A stretch of DNA of 41,649 nt from the NCBI RefSeq assembly GCF_000525775.1, contig NZ_JALU01000030.1, positions 1 through 41,649 on the forward strand, read 5' to 3'. Both the position numbers and the translations under genes were made by a program. This DNA is from Mogibacterium timidum ATCC 33093. GTDB taxonomy: Bacteria; Bacillota; Clostridia; Peptostreptococcales; Anaerovoracaceae. The notes beneath the pieces are model-generated. The model was not told where the DNA came from and made no database searches. It worked only from the letters and a program-made list of their open reading frames with translations. Shown piece after piece: positions 18,008-26,902 of the stretch (the first letter of the stretch is position 1; each line of letters begins with the position of its first letter).

Positions 18008-18730
18008 CTATAGCAGCACAAAAGGTACGAAATCCCACAGCGCAAGCATGTACAGCGTCACCGCCGGCAATGCGTATACCAACATCGGTCTTCCCTCGTC
18101 AGCATTGAATCTATGCACAACACTCAGGTATATTATGTGAACAAGCGCAAACACTGCTATCAATATAAAGATCGAGATAATCCCTCTGACTCCGGTCACA
18201 AATCCTATCGAAATATAAAATTTTAGATCAGCCCCTCCTATCACAGTCCTATGATATAGGATACGCCCCAGCCCATACGAGGCCATACCGAGAGCAAGCC
18301 CAACAAGCGCACCATAGAGTGGCTCAAGCAGTCTGTCGTTGAAGCTCACAAAGCCGACCGCTGATACAGAGAGCAGCACATTGAGCTGATCTGGAACCAC
18401 GCGGTACTTTGCATCGCACGTAGCCATCATAGTTACGATAAATATGACAAGCACGGCGGAAAGCATAAATTGAGCCGATTCGCGAACAGCCAAAAAAACG
18501 CCACACGCACCGAAAAAAACTGTAAACACAAGCTTCCACGGAGTGCTGGGTAGCCGCTGTCTGTCACTATCCATGTCCTGCAGCAGTCTCTCCGGCAGAG
18601 AATTATCCTCCCCGGAGAACCATCGCACAGGCAGATGGTTAAACCACACAACTCCGCCATTCCCAAGTATTAATGCGATAACGATCGCTATTACCGCTTT
18701 TATTGCCATAAACACATAGTATTGATTCAT
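18008..18730 (-). CDS. A24-type prepilin peptidase-like membrane protein
   Basis: The 240-aa protein resembles type IV prepilin/prearchaellin leader peptidases. The two aspartate motifs of the A24 family are present: DAKYRVVPD (Asp106, Asp114) and GGADLK (Asp168). Several hydrophobic segments (about 8-28, 68-80, 88-104, 117-131, 135-156, 172-196, 222-238) fit a polytopic membrane protein. The cysteine-containing N-terminal methylase domain of full-length PilD is absent, as in short-form enzymes. No pilin, secretin or pilus ATPase gene is in the window. TATAAT lies so close to the ATG that the transcript may have no leader; the ribosome-binding site is weak. Confidence 0.85.
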   Translation of the reverse strand: MNQYYVFMAIKAVIAIVIALILGNGGVVWFNHLPVRWFSGEDNSLPERLLQDMDSDRQRLPSTPWKLVFTVFFGACGVFLAVRESAQFMLSAVLVIFIVTMMATCDAKYRVVPDQLNVLLSVSAVGFVSFNDRLLEPLYGALVGLALGMASYGLGRILYHRTVIGGADLKFYISIGFVTGVRGIISIFILIAVFALVHIIYLSVVHRFNADEGRPMLVYALPAVTLYMLALWDFVPFVLL

Positions 18731-18736
18731 CCGCTA

Positions 18737-18745
18737 ATTATAACA
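18737..18745 (-). promoter_or_regulatory. extended -10, possibly leaderless promoter
   Basis: On the minus strand TGT-TATAAT ends at 18737, and the ATG is at 18730-18728. A start 6-7 bases downstream of the -10 would fall on the ATG itself. No good -35 was seen. Confidence 0.4.
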
Positions 18746-18826
18746 CACAATATAATAATTAAGGCACCTCAAAGTGTACCCTTCAATACCTATTATCGAT
18801 GATTGATGCACTTTTTGTATATGATA

Positions 18827-20164
18827 CTATCTCTTATTTGATCGTCTCCACACATTGATTTCCTCTGCCGACTTAATCAGCTCGTCTCTAAAATCAGGGT
18901 GTGCCAGGTTAACCAGCTTCTCCGCGCGCTCCCATACCGAAGAACCGGCAAGATTCTCCACGCCGTACTCGGTCACCATAATATATGCCTGACTTCTGGG
19001 ATCTGTTACTATATCCCCACCATCAAAGATAGGTCTGATGTTGGAATGCATCACGCCCTTCTTGTCGGTAAATGTCGATGGCAGCGCTATGAAGCTTTGT
19101 GCATCGGGATTCTTGAAACCTGCCGTCAGAAAATCGAGTTGCCCGCCTGTACCGCTGATGTGACGAGTGCCTGCGCTCTCAGCTGAAATTTGGCCGAAAA
19201 GATCCACAGCAATACAGCTATTGATAGATACGAAGTTTTCAATCTCACCTATCACATTGAGTCCATTTACATAGTTTATTGGGGCGCAGCACATACTGGG
19301 ATTGTTATCTACCCAGTCAAACAGTTCCTGATTGCCGTGAGCAATGCTGAACACCGATTTACCACGCATGATTCCGCGCTTGTTGAGGTTAGTAATCTTT
19401 CCCGCTTTATGCATATCCAGGTACGCATTTACAAGCAGCTCTGAGTGAACTCCGAGATTTTTGAGCTCGGAGTTTGCTATCAGCTTGCCTATGGCATCCG
19501 GCATACCGCCAACGCCGATCTGTATGCAAGCTCCGTCAGTCATACGTCCGACAATAGAGGATGCAATTTTTTCCTCAACGGGACCTGCTGCGATTGACGG
19601 AAACTCTGTTAAAGCCTCGTGTTCGCCCTCAATTACCATATCCACCTCGGAGATGTGAATTGTATTTTCAAGACCGTGCACGCAAGGCAGCTTCTCGTTG
19701 ACCTCAAGTATGATTACGTCTGCAACATCAAAGACAGCGCGCGCATTGGAATTATTGAGCGACACATTGAAATATCCTTGCTCATCCATAGGTGTTACAC
19801 CCATCACCGCTACATTGACTGAGAGAAATCTCCTGTAGTAATCGGGAAGGTTTCTGAATACCATAGGTATAAATTTGCACAGCCCTCTGTCACACAGCTT
19901 CCTCTCGTATCCAATCATGTGCCACGAATTATATGTGAAATGCTCGCCCTCAGGATCCTGCTCTGCAATCTGAAGCGGCTTGGTAATGAGCAACGCTCTG
20001 ACCTTTACATCTTCAAGTTCATCACGCCTAGCTGCCAGAGCCTCATCAAAAAGCGACGGAAAGCCCTGATAGCATCCGAAATCAACCCAGTCACCGCTTC
20101 TTACAATCTGTGCTGCATCTCGAGCGGTCCTAAGCTTGCTTTTATACTCTTCTCTATAGTTCAT
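18827..20164 (-). CDS. acetyl-CoA hydrolase/transferase-family CoA-transferase (butyryl-CoA:acetate type)
   Basis: The 445-aa protein belongs to the class I CoA-transferases with acetyl-CoA hydrolase folds, close in appearance to butyryl-CoA:acetate and 4-hydroxybutyrate CoA-transferases. It would move CoA between an acyl-CoA and acetate. Markers are EEYKSKLRTARDA and SGDWVDFG at the N-terminus, IQIGVGGMPDAIG near 220, SGTGGQLDF near 345 and VTEYGVENLAG near 410. The ATG at 20164 overlaps the upstream hydrolase gene by 11 bp and gives the family-typical N-terminus; the ATG seven codons earlier lacks a ribosome-binding site. It could provide a kinase-independent route to butyrate or acetate. 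The exact substrate pair is inferred only. Confidence 0.85.
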   Translation of the reverse strand: MNYREEYKSKLRTARDAAQIVRSGDWVDFGCYQGFPSLFDEALAARRDELEDVKVRALLITKPLQIAEQDPEGEHFTYNSWHMIGYERKLCDRGLCKFIPMVFRNLPDYYRRFLSVNVAVMGVTPMDEQGYFNVSLNNSNARAVFDVADVIILEVNEKLPCVHGLENTIHISEVDMVIEGEHEALTEFPSIAAGPVEEKIASSIVGRMTDGACIQIGVGGMPDAIGKLIANSELKNLGVHSELLVNAYLDMHKAGKITNLNKRGIMRGKSVFSIAHGNQELFDWVDNNPSMCCAPINYVNGLNVIGEIENFVSINSCIAVDLFGQISAESAGTRHISGTGGQLDFLTAGFKNPDAQSFIALPSTFTDKKGVMHSNIRPIFDGGDIVTDPRSQAYIMVTEYGVENLAGSSVWERAEKLVNLAHPDFRDELIKSAEEINVWRRSNKR

Positions 20165-21116
20165 CAATGTCTGCCAACCTTTCATCGAGCCAAGTTAAAA
20201 TATCTGCGTAAACTACATCTCTGTCCGTCTCATTCAATATCTCGTGTCTATCATCTAAATAAAGCTTGATATCAACAATGCATTTTGTGTTGCTGATATA
20301 TTGCATATAAGCCTTGCGGACTCCTTCACCAAAATCACCGACAGGGTCATCTGCACCCGATACAAACAACATTGCCAGGTTCGGTGATATGGTTTTCGTC
20401 CTGTTCTTATCAATTGACTTGAGAATCCCCTTGAACATCTCGTTGTATGCGCTCACCGTAAATATGAAGCTGCACCACTCCTCGTCACAATACCAATCCA
20501 CCACTTCAGTATCCTTGGTCAACCAGTCAAACGCTGTACGCGCCGGTTTAAACTTCTTGTTGTACGATGAAAATACCATGGAATTAATCAGCCTGCTCCT
20601 ATGGCGATGCCCCCTAATTCCTTTGATTATCGCTGATAGCACGATACCTGACTGTAGCGCAATTGCCTTCTGCTGACCCGTGCCCATGATGATTGCACCG
20701 GCCAATCCTTCAGAACAGCTAGCTCCATACTTCTCCTTTTCCGTCAGGTACTGCCTCAGCAAGAACGAACCCATGCTGTGTCCGAGCATGTAGTAAGGCA
20801 GTCCCGGATATTCAGCCTCGGTTCTCTTTCTCAACGTGTGAATATCGGCAATCAGCGCCTCGTTGCCGTATTCTCCAAAATACCCATAATCGTCAGGCGT
20901 CATCGCCGACTCTCCGTGACCTAGTTGGTCATGACCAACTACCACGTAGCCATGATCCGTCAGATATGAAGCAAAGGCGCTATATCTCCCCACAAATTCA
21001 ACCATACCGTGAATCAGCTGGACAACTGCCTTTGGCTGCTCATCAGGGCTCCATTTTCTAACGTGTATTGGTGTTCTGCCATCCGCAGATGTGAATTTTT
21101 CGTCTGTCTTTTTCAT
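20154..21116 (-). CDS. alpha/beta hydrolase, lysophospholipase/monoacylglycerol-lipase type
   Basis: The 320-aa protein has the alpha/beta-hydrolase catalytic set: nucleophile elbow GHSMG (Ser114), acid in SGADDPVGD, and histidine in DDRHEIL. The oxyanion region reads QLIHGMVEF, and GHDQLGHGES is typical of the serine-aminopeptidase S33/lysophospholipase group. No signal peptide is visible, so it should be cytosolic. Likely substrates are monoacylglycerols or lysophospholipids, but this is family inference. It starts 40 bp after the methyltransferase gene and overlaps the next gene, so the three are probably one transcript. Confidence 0.82.
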   Translation of the reverse strand: MKKTDEKFTSADGRTPIHVRKWSPDEQPKAVVQLIHGMVEFVGRYSAFASYLTDHGYVVVGHDQLGHGESAMTPDDYGYFGEYGNEALIADIHTLRKRTEAEYPGLPYYMLGHSMGSFLLRQYLTEKEKYGASCSEGLAGAIIMGTGQQKAIALQSGIVLSAIIKGIRGHRHRSRLINSMVFSSYNKKFKPARTAFDWLTKDTEVVDWYCDEEWCSFIFTVSAYNEMFKGILKSIDKNRTKTISPNLAMLFVSGADDPVGDFGEGVRKAYMQYISNTKCIVDIKLYLDDRHEILNETDRDVVYADILTWLDERLADIDEL

Positions 21117-21156
21117 CGATTTTCCCTGTCTTGTATTAATTATGTATTTTCATCCT

Positions 21157-22329
21157 TTACTTATTAGCCATCTTCTGACCATGGAACTGATAATATGTAG
21201 TCTGAAGCCTTCCGTTATACAGCTTGCGTCTCCTGTCCGCCTTTCTGTCAAATATCTCTTCAACCTCACGATCCGTCGTAATCATGAACAGCGACCAGGA
21301 GGGATCATTTTCAAGAATCTCCTTGAGTCTGAAATATATACCGTGAATCGCCTCCCTATCACCAATTCGCTCTCCGTACGGCGGATTGGTGATAATGACG
21401 CCATTGGATACGGCAGCTCTGAATTTGCGCATATCCATGCGATTGAACGTGATATCCTCTTCAACGCCGGCTTCCGCCGCATTGGCCTGAGCGGAGGCGA
21501 TCGCCTTACCGTTTATATCAAAGCCCATGATAATCAGTTCACTGTCATAATCCACAGCCCTATATGCAGCTTGTCTCTCCTCATCCCACAGTTCATCCGG
21601 AATGAGATCCCAGTCCATAGCTGCAAACTTGCGGGTCAGTCCCGGAGCAATATTTCTTGCCATCATCGCCGCCTCAATCAGAATCGTGCCTGAACCGCAG
21701 CACGTATCTACAAGCATTCTTGAGAAGTGCTCGGGGTTATCCTTGTCCCTGCGCATCACGCCTTCCTTCCAGAAGCTCAGCTTCACAAGTGCGGCTACCA
21801 GCGTTTCCTTCATAGGCGCCGCCACATCAAATACCCTGTATCCTCTCTTGTGCAGACCGGCTCCTGATGTATCTAGCATAATCGTAACCTTATTCTTTAA
21901 AATTGAGAACCTGACGCGGTAGCTCGCACCGTTTTCCTCAAAATGCTTTTGTACGTAGAAATCCGAAAGCCTTGAGACTATGGCCTTCTTGATAATACTC
22001 TGACACGAGGGTACGCTGTGAAGCGTGGACTTGACAGAGGTTCCGACAACCGGAAATGCCGCATCTATAGGAAGAAAGTTCTCCCATGGTAGTCCTCTCA
22101 CCTGCTGGAACAAGTCCTCAAACGTCTCGGCACTGAATTCGGCAACCTTGATATAAACCCTATCTGCCGTCCTCAGCCACATATTTGAATGTACAACTGC
22201 CTTTTCATCGCCGACGAAGGTTACTTTCCCATCCTCCGTCTTGAGCACCTGATACCCAAGCTCTTGCAGCTCCATCCTGACCACAGCTTCAAGGCCAAAT
22301 GTCGCTGTTGCAATCAATTCATATTTCAT
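21157..22329 (-). CDS. rlmL: THUMP-domain class I rRNA methyltransferase (RlmL/YpsC type)
   Basis: The 390-aa protein should methylate a guanine N2 in 23S rRNA, as E. coli RlmL does at G2445. An N-terminal ferredoxin-like and THUMP part (1-155) begins ELIATATFGLEAVVRMEL. The methyltransferase domain has SAM motif I DTCCGSGTILIEAA and the catalytic NPPYGERIGD of N2-guanine/N6-adenine enzymes. The length fits the single-domain YpsC form, not the fused RlmKL of enterobacteria. Its ribosome-binding site is weak (GGGAAAG). It heads a three-gene leftward unit. Confidence 0.92.
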   Translation of the reverse strand: MKYELIATATFGLEAVVRMELQELGYQVLKTEDGKVTFVGDEKAVVHSNMWLRTADRVYIKVAEFSAETFEDLFQQVRGLPWENFLPIDAAFPVVGTSVKSTLHSVPSCQSIIKKAIVSRLSDFYVQKHFEENGASYRVRFSILKNKVTIMLDTSGAGLHKRGYRVFDVAAPMKETLVAALVKLSFWKEGVMRRDKDNPEHFSRMLVDTCCGSGTILIEAAMMARNIAPGLTRKFAAMDWDLIPDELWDEERQAAYRAVDYDSELIIMGFDINGKAIASAQANAAEAGVEEDITFNRMDMRKFRAAVSNGVIITNPPYGERIGDREAIHGIYFRLKEILENDPSWSLFMITTDREVEEIFDRKADRRRKLYNGRLQTTYYQFHGQKMANK

Positions 22330-22467
22330 AAAATATTTACTTTCCCAAAATCATAATCTCTCGTCGCACTCCGATGCTCCGAGCTGTTATACAATATTAC
22401 TTTATAATTTTAGCACATTAACCTGTACATAAGCGCTGTTTTAGTCTGGAATTTTATCTTGCACGTC

Positions 22468-22491
22468 AAAAGCACGGCATTTCTGCCGCGC
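22468..22491 (-). terminator. GAAA-tetraloop terminator of the had operon
   Basis: On the minus strand GCGCGGCA (22484-22491) pairs with TGCCGTGC (22472-22479) through eight pairs (one G-U) around a GAAA loop (22480-22483), followed by TTTT (22468-22471). It lies 29 bases past the butyrate kinase stop. A second inverted repeat, AAATATCAT/ATGATATTT, spans the stop codon itself. Confidence 0.85.
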
Positions 22492-22519
22492 CTTCGTTAA
22501 ATATCATTATCACGTAGCT

Positions 22520-23650
22520 TTACAGATGATATTTCAAAGAGCGAAAACCGCGAAATACCGGCACACCCGTATAGGTCAACACAGGAACCTGTCCTGTCAT
22601 AGCCTGATAGGCACCTGATGCAAGTGCCGCTATCTCCCACTCTCCGGGCATAACCCACGTCTCCGCTATCCAATCTACATATTGCTTGAGGCTCCTGACT
22701 ATGTACTCAGAGCGAGCAAGTCCACCTGTAATCAGAATAGCATCCACCTTGCCCTTCAGCACGCAGGCACACTCACCTACAGCCTTGGAAAACTGGTATA
22801 TCATAGCATCCAGCACCAGCCTGGCATATTCATCGTTTTCTTCTTCAATGCGCCGCATTATCTCTTTGACATCGGAGGTACCCAGATGGCTGCTTAAGCC
22901 ACTGTTTCTGACGATTATATCCTCAAGCTCCTCATGCGTATAGTCACCGCTAAATGCCAGATCCAGCAGCTTGGTCGCCGGTATTGTTCCGGCTCTAAGC
23001 GGTGTCATCGGGCCATCGCCGATAAGATTATCGTTGCTGTCGATCATCTGCCCTTCACGGTGAGCAGTGATAGAAACTCCTCCGCCCAAGTGACATACTA
23101 CAAAATTACATTTGTTGTAATTCAAGCCTTTTTCTTCACAATACCTTCTGGCAACTTCCTTCTGATTGAGGCAGTGCACATGGCTGTCGCGATACACTCC
23201 TTTGATTCCGGTCACTCTAGCGAGATCCTGGAATTCGTCGGTATCCGGCGGATTAACGATGTATGCATTTGCACCATACTTATTTGCAAGCTGTCTCGCA
23301 ATCTGAGATGCGAGCTGAGCGGGATGCTCTACACCGGATGCCGCCGTTTCGCAATCATAGATAATCTTGTCCGTAATGCAATAAACACCGCCATTGGAAG
23401 ACAGAAGCCCTCCACCACGGCCGACAAAAGCATCGACTTCACTGAGCTTAACGCCATTGCATTCACAACGATTTTCTACCAGCAGCCGTCTGTAGCTCAG
23501 CTGTTCCTGAATACTGCCAAATCTGGAGAGTTCGTCCTTATTATGGTATATATTTTCGATAAATACCTTTTCGCTATTGTGGTAGAATCCGAATTTTGTC
23601 GAAGTCGATCCAGGATTTATCGCGACTATGTTGTATATCTTATCAGTCAT
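22520..23650 (-). CDS. buk: butyrate (branched-chain fatty acid) kinase, copy 2, last gene of the had operon
   Basis: This 376-aa acetokinase-family enzyme converts an acyl phosphate and ADP to the acid and ATP. Visible motifs are NPGSTSTKFGF (residues 12-22), VGRGGGLL, HLGGGVSITAH and ITGGLARSE. It is about 24 aa longer than copy 1 (120-1178) and clearly diverged from it. GGAGGGACGAAT precedes the ATG. It follows etfA by 150 bp and ends at the operon terminator, so it belongs to the amino-acid reduction transcript. In Stickland metabolism it could make ATP from isovaleryl phosphate (oxidative branch) or from the reduced acyl phosphate. A phosphotransacylase would be needed and is not in the window. 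Confidence 0.93.
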   Translation of the reverse strand: MTDKIYNIVAINPGSTSTKFGFYHNSEKVFIENIYHNKDELSRFGSIQEQLSYRRLLVENRCECNGVKLSEVDAFVGRGGGLLSSNGGVYCITDKIIYDCETAASGVEHPAQLASQIARQLANKYGANAYIVNPPDTDEFQDLARVTGIKGVYRDSHVHCLNQKEVARRYCEEKGLNYNKCNFVVCHLGGGVSITAHREGQMIDSNDNLIGDGPMTPLRAGTIPATKLLDLAFSGDYTHEELEDIIVRNSGLSSHLGTSDVKEIMRRIEEENDEYARLVLDAMIYQFSKAVGECACVLKGKVDAILITGGLARSEYIVRSLKQYVDWIAETWVMPGEWEIAALASGAYQAMTGQVPVLTYTGVPVFRGFRSLKYHL

Positions 23651-23661
23651 ATTCGTCCCTC

Positions 23662-23764
23662 CAAGGCATATGTTGTTGAGAATAGGGCTTGTCTATCACG
23701 GGCAACCGCGAATCTTGTTATGGCTCCAAAGCACATCAAGGCATATATTGCTGAGAACAGGGGC
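23662..23764 (-). repeat. two direct-repeat copies in the etfA-buk gap
   Basis: The plus-strand segments 23662-23688 and 23737-23764 are near-identical (about 27 bases, three substitutions and one inserted G), offset by exactly 75 bp. Reading the minus strand from TTG 23808 to a TGA at 23647-23649, both copies lie in one open frame of 53 codons, giving PLFSAIYALM and later ALFSTTYALE. That frame ends in an ATGA overlap with the kinase start. A CAGGGG/CCCCTG hairpin lies at 23758-23790. No ribosome-binding site was seen, so a real peptide is doubtful. Confidence 0.6.
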
Positions 23765-23800
23765 GCGAAGAACACGTCCTCACACCCCTGTACTTGCCGC

Positions 23801-24916
23801 TTATGCAATTTCCTTTGCTGCTTTGATTGAATCGATAAGCAGTGGAACTACCTTGAACAGATCTCCCGTAATTCCGTAGTCAGCAATCTCAAATATAGGT
23901 GCTGCTTCGTTCTTATTGATAGCTATGATACACTCTGAATCCTGCATTCCTGCTTTGTGCTGAATAGCTCCCGAAATTCCGAGAGCTATGTAAATCCTCG
24001 GATGTACAGTCTTTCCGGTCTGTCCCACCTGATGGTCTGCGCTTATCCAGCCGGCATCTACGCAAGCTCTGGAGGAGCCTACCACTCCGCCGAGAAGCTC
24101 TGCCAGCTCTGTTGCAAGAGCTATTCCGCCTTCTATATCCTTAGCGATTCCTCTTCCGACCGATACGATTACGTCTGCACCAATCAGGTCGACCATCTTC
24201 TTAGCCGCCTTAACGATATCGAGAACCTCTGTCTCAATGTCGCCAGCTGCTAACTCAAATGCAGGGTGCATGATTTCGACCTTTGCAGCTCCTGCTTCAT
24301 CGTAAGGGCACTTCTGCATAACACCGGGTCTTACAGTCGCCATAGCCGGTCTAAATCTTGGGCACACGATTGTAGCCATGAGGTGTCCGCCAAATGCCGG
24401 ACGAGTCATCTTGAGGTTGGTGTTAACATCGAACAACCTGGTATCAAACTTCATGTTGTCAACATCGAGCGATGAGCCTGTGCGCAGGAAATTGATATAA
24501 CCATCAAGGTCTATATCAAGGTGTGTGCAATCTGCACAGAGACCTGTATGAAGTCTGGCAGCGCATCTAGGAGCCAGGTCTCTACCGATATTGGAAGCCC
24601 CAAACAACATAACCTCCGGCTTAAATTCCTGCACCGCCTCGCTTATCACCTTAGTGTAACCATCTGTTGTGTAATTCTTAAGCAGCGGGCTGTTGTACAC
24701 ATACACACCGTCTGCTCCGTATCCGCCCAGCGCCTTAGCAAGGCCATCTACGTCATCTCCGAGGAGGATGCCATACAGCTTGCAGCCAAGCTCATCAGCA
24801 AGCTTTCTGCCCTCGGAAACAAGTTCAAATGTTGTCGGCATCATTTTGCCCTGACGCTGTTCACAGAACACCCATACATCTTTGAAAGCGTCGATTTGCG
24901 AACTATCGTAAGCCAT
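23801..24916 (-). CDS. etfA: electron transfer flavoprotein alpha subunit
   Basis: EtfA pairs with EtfB to carry electrons to the acyl-CoA dehydrogenase. The 371-aa protein has an N-terminal Rossmann-like domain (DVWVFCEQRQGK) and the C-terminal FAD-binding domain with VVGSSRACVDAGW and GQTGKTVHPRIYIALGISG (near 285-320). There is no N-terminal ferredoxin domain. GAGAGGAGAATT precedes the ATG. It is 15 bp after etfB and 150 bp before buk. Its context next to an acyl-CoA dehydrogenase in an anaerobe suggests an electron-bifurcating complex that reduces ferredoxin while reducing enoyl-CoA with NADH. Confidence 0.95.
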   Translation of the reverse strand: MAYDSSQIDAFKDVWVFCEQRQGKMMPTTFELVSEGRKLADELGCKLYGILLGDDVDGLAKALGGYGADGVYVYNSPLLKNYTTDGYTKVISEAVQEFKPEVMLFGASNIGRDLAPRCAARLHTGLCADCTHLDIDLDGYINFLRTGSSLDVDNMKFDTRLFDVNTNLKMTRPAFGGHLMATIVCPRFRPAMATVRPGVMQKCPYDEAGAAKVEIMHPAFELAAGDIETEVLDIVKAAKKMVDLIGADVIVSVGRGIAKDIEGGIALATELAELLGGVVGSSRACVDAGWISADHQVGQTGKTVHPRIYIALGISGAIQHKAGMQDSECIIAINKNEAAPIFEIADYGITGDLFKVVPLLIDSIKAAKEIA

Positions 24917-24931
24917 ATTGAATTCTCCTCT

Positions 24932-25732
24932 CTATATGATATGCTTGCCGGTCAAAATTGACACAAGCTCGTCAGTAGTATTCTTATCAGAACCTTCCAT
25001 CATCATGCCGCCACCCTTTACCGGAGGTGTAAACGACTTGTAGATGTTGGTTGGAGAACCCTTAAGTCCGATAGTAGTCTTATCGATCAGCGGATGGTTC
25101 TCAAGCGCTGCAAAGTCCATAATCTGAAGCGGCATATCCCAACACTTCTCTGTTCCGACTACGCTCATGTATCTAGGAGTATTCAGTTCCTTGATACAAG
25201 TAATCATGCAAGGAGTCGAAACCTTGACCAGCATATATCCGTCCTCCAGCATTCTCTTAATTATCAGTGAGCCTCCCTCTTTCTTGACTTCTCCGGCATA
25301 GGTTACCTGCGGCAGATGCAGCTTCTCGGCTATCTGAGGCCCAACCTGAGCTGTATCTCCATCTATAGCCTGACGGCCGGCGATGATGATATCATCAGTC
25401 TCAACACCATACGTATCAATAGCCGCAGCCAAGATCTGCGATGTAGCATATGTGTCAGATCCTCCAAATTCACGAGCGGAAACGAGAACTGTCTCGTCTA
25501 CTCCCATTGCCATCAGTTCTCTGAGCATTCCTTCAGCCGGCATAGGTCCCATAGTGAAAGCGACTACCTTGTATCCGAACTCTTCCTTGAGAGTCAGCGC
25601 CTGCTCTACAGCGTTGAGATCATCCGGGTTGATGATTGTCTGCATTGAAGCGCGGTTAAGTGTTCCATCCTCGTTTACTGCAACCTTGCCGGAGGTATCA
25701 GGAACCTGCTTAACTGTTACGAAAATTTTCAT
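24932..25732 (-). CDS. etfB: electron transfer flavoprotein beta subunit
   Basis: EtfB (266 aa) is the small Etf subunit. It begins MKIFVTVKQVPDTSG, has NPDDLNAVEQAL near 36-47, and carries AGRQAIDGDTAQVGPQ near 120, a stretch I associate with the second-FAD site of clostridial bifurcating EtfB proteins. AGGAGGAAGGAAGAA precedes the ATG. It starts 15 bp after acdB, so translation within the operon is tightly packed. Proof of bifurcation needs biochemistry; the sequence only shows that the motif is intact. Confidence 0.95.
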   Translation of the reverse strand: MKIFVTVKQVPDTSGKVAVNEDGTLNRASMQTIINPDDLNAVEQALTLKEEFGYKVVAFTMGPMPAEGMLRELMAMGVDETVLVSAREFGGSDTYATSQILAAAIDTYGVETDDIIIAGRQAIDGDTAQVGPQIAEKLHLPQVTYAGEVKKEGGSLIIKRMLEDGYMLVKVSTPCMITCIKELNTPRYMSVVGTEKCWDMPLQIMDFAALENHPLIDKTTIGLKGSPTNIYKSFTPPVKGGGMMMEGSDKNTTDELVSILTGKHII

Positions 25733-25747
25733 TTCTTCCTTCCTCCT

Positions 25748-26890
25748 CTATCTAAGCAAATTGTTAGCGATTACAACTTCCTGAATCTGGCTGGTTCCTT
25801 CAAATATGCTCATTATACGAGCATCTCTGTAAAGTCTCTCAACTCTGTATTCCTTGATGTAGCCATATCCACCGTGAATCTGTACTGCCTTGTATGCACA
25901 GCGGTTTGCAGCCTCTGCAGCGAAGAACTTAGCGATAGAGCAAGCCATTCCGGCCTGTGGTGAATTCTGATCCTTGAGGCTTGCTGCGTGATATGTGAGC
26001 TGTCTTGCAGCCTCTACATCCGCCTGCATCTCTGCAATCATGAAGCTAACACCCTGGAAGTCTGCAATTCTACGACCAAACTGTTTACGCTCCTTAGCGT
26101 ATTTTACAGCCTCATCCAGGCACCCCTGAGCTACTCCAACAGACATAGCCGCAACTCCGAGTCTGCCTCCATCCAGAGTCTTCATAGCGTACTGGAATCC
26201 CTTGTTGAGAGGTCCTATAAGATTTGCCTTAGGAACCCTTACATCCTCAAATACCACATCAGATGTCGGATATCCGTTAATTCCCATCTTTTTCTCCGGT
26301 GCTCCCAGCGAAACACCCTCTGCGTGCATGTCGACTATGAACATAGATATACCGCGGGAACCCTTCTGCGAGAGATCTGTCTTGGCATAGATGATAATCC
26401 AGTCTGCCATCGGTGCACCGGAGATAAAGCACTTACGTCCGTTGATGATAAAATCTTCTCCATCAGGAATTGCTGTTGTGGTTGTACCACCGGCATCTGA
26501 TCCGGCTCCCGGCTCTGTAAGTCCAAATACGAGGATTTTCTCTCCGCTTGCAACCTGCGGTAGATACTCTTTCTTCTGAGACTCACTTCCTGCGAGGAGC
26601 AGCGGGCCTCCACCGAGTGAGTTTGAAGTATTTGCGTAAATAGCCAGAACTGCATCCTGGCGTGCAAACTCTTCGTCCATGAGCACATAGGTCAAGCTAT
26701 CCGATCCTGCGCCGCCGTACTCTTCCGGAATCTTAACTCCCATAAATCCGTAACGGGACATCTTCTTGTGCATATCCCAGTTGAACTCACCGGTCTCATC
26801 GAGCTCATCCTGAAGCTCCTTGGTGAATTCAGTCTCAGCAAACTCACGGAACAGTTTCTGCTGCAGCGCGTGCTTTCGATCCAAAATCAT
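25748..26890 (-). CDS. acdB: acyl-CoA dehydrogenase (enoyl-CoA reductase role)
   Basis: The 380-aa protein is a standard-length acyl-CoA dehydrogenase. It has FGLTEPGAGSDAGG (FAD contact, about 120), RKQFGRRIADFQ, IHGGYGYIKEY and the catalytic glutamate in IFEGTSQIQ (Glu364). In reductive Stickland clusters this enzyme works with EtfAB to reduce 2-enoyl-CoA (for example isocaprenoyl-CoA or cinnamoyl-CoA) to the saturated acyl-CoA. AAGGAGG overlaps the stop of ldhA just upstream. The chain-length or aromatic preference cannot be told from what is visible. Confidence 0.93.
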   Translation of the reverse strand: MILDRKHALQQKLFREFAETEFTKELQDELDETGEFNWDMHKKMSRYGFMGVKIPEEYGGAGSDSLTYVLMDEEFARQDAVLAIYANTSNSLGGGPLLLAGSESQKKEYLPQVASGEKILVFGLTEPGAGSDAGGTTTTAIPDGEDFIINGRKCFISGAPMADWIIIYAKTDLSQKGSRGISMFIVDMHAEGVSLGAPEKKMGINGYPTSDVVFEDVRVPKANLIGPLNKGFQYAMKTLDGGRLGVAAMSVGVAQGCLDEAVKYAKERKQFGRRIADFQGVSFMIAEMQADVEAARQLTYHAASLKDQNSPQAGMACSIAKFFAAEAANRCAYKAVQIHGGYGYIKEYRVERLYRDARIMSIFEGTSQIQEVVIANNLLR

Positions 26891-26902
26891 TTATTTACCT
26901 CC

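Noticed and set aside
23647-23736. 29-codon ATG-started peptide before buk as a firm gene
   Set aside because: No ribosome-binding site and a repeat-derived sequence; reported as a finding, not as a coding gene.
22934-23830. 298-codon plus-strand frame over the second butyrate kinase
   Set aside because: It mirrors buk on the other strand and shows no recognisable domain or start signal.
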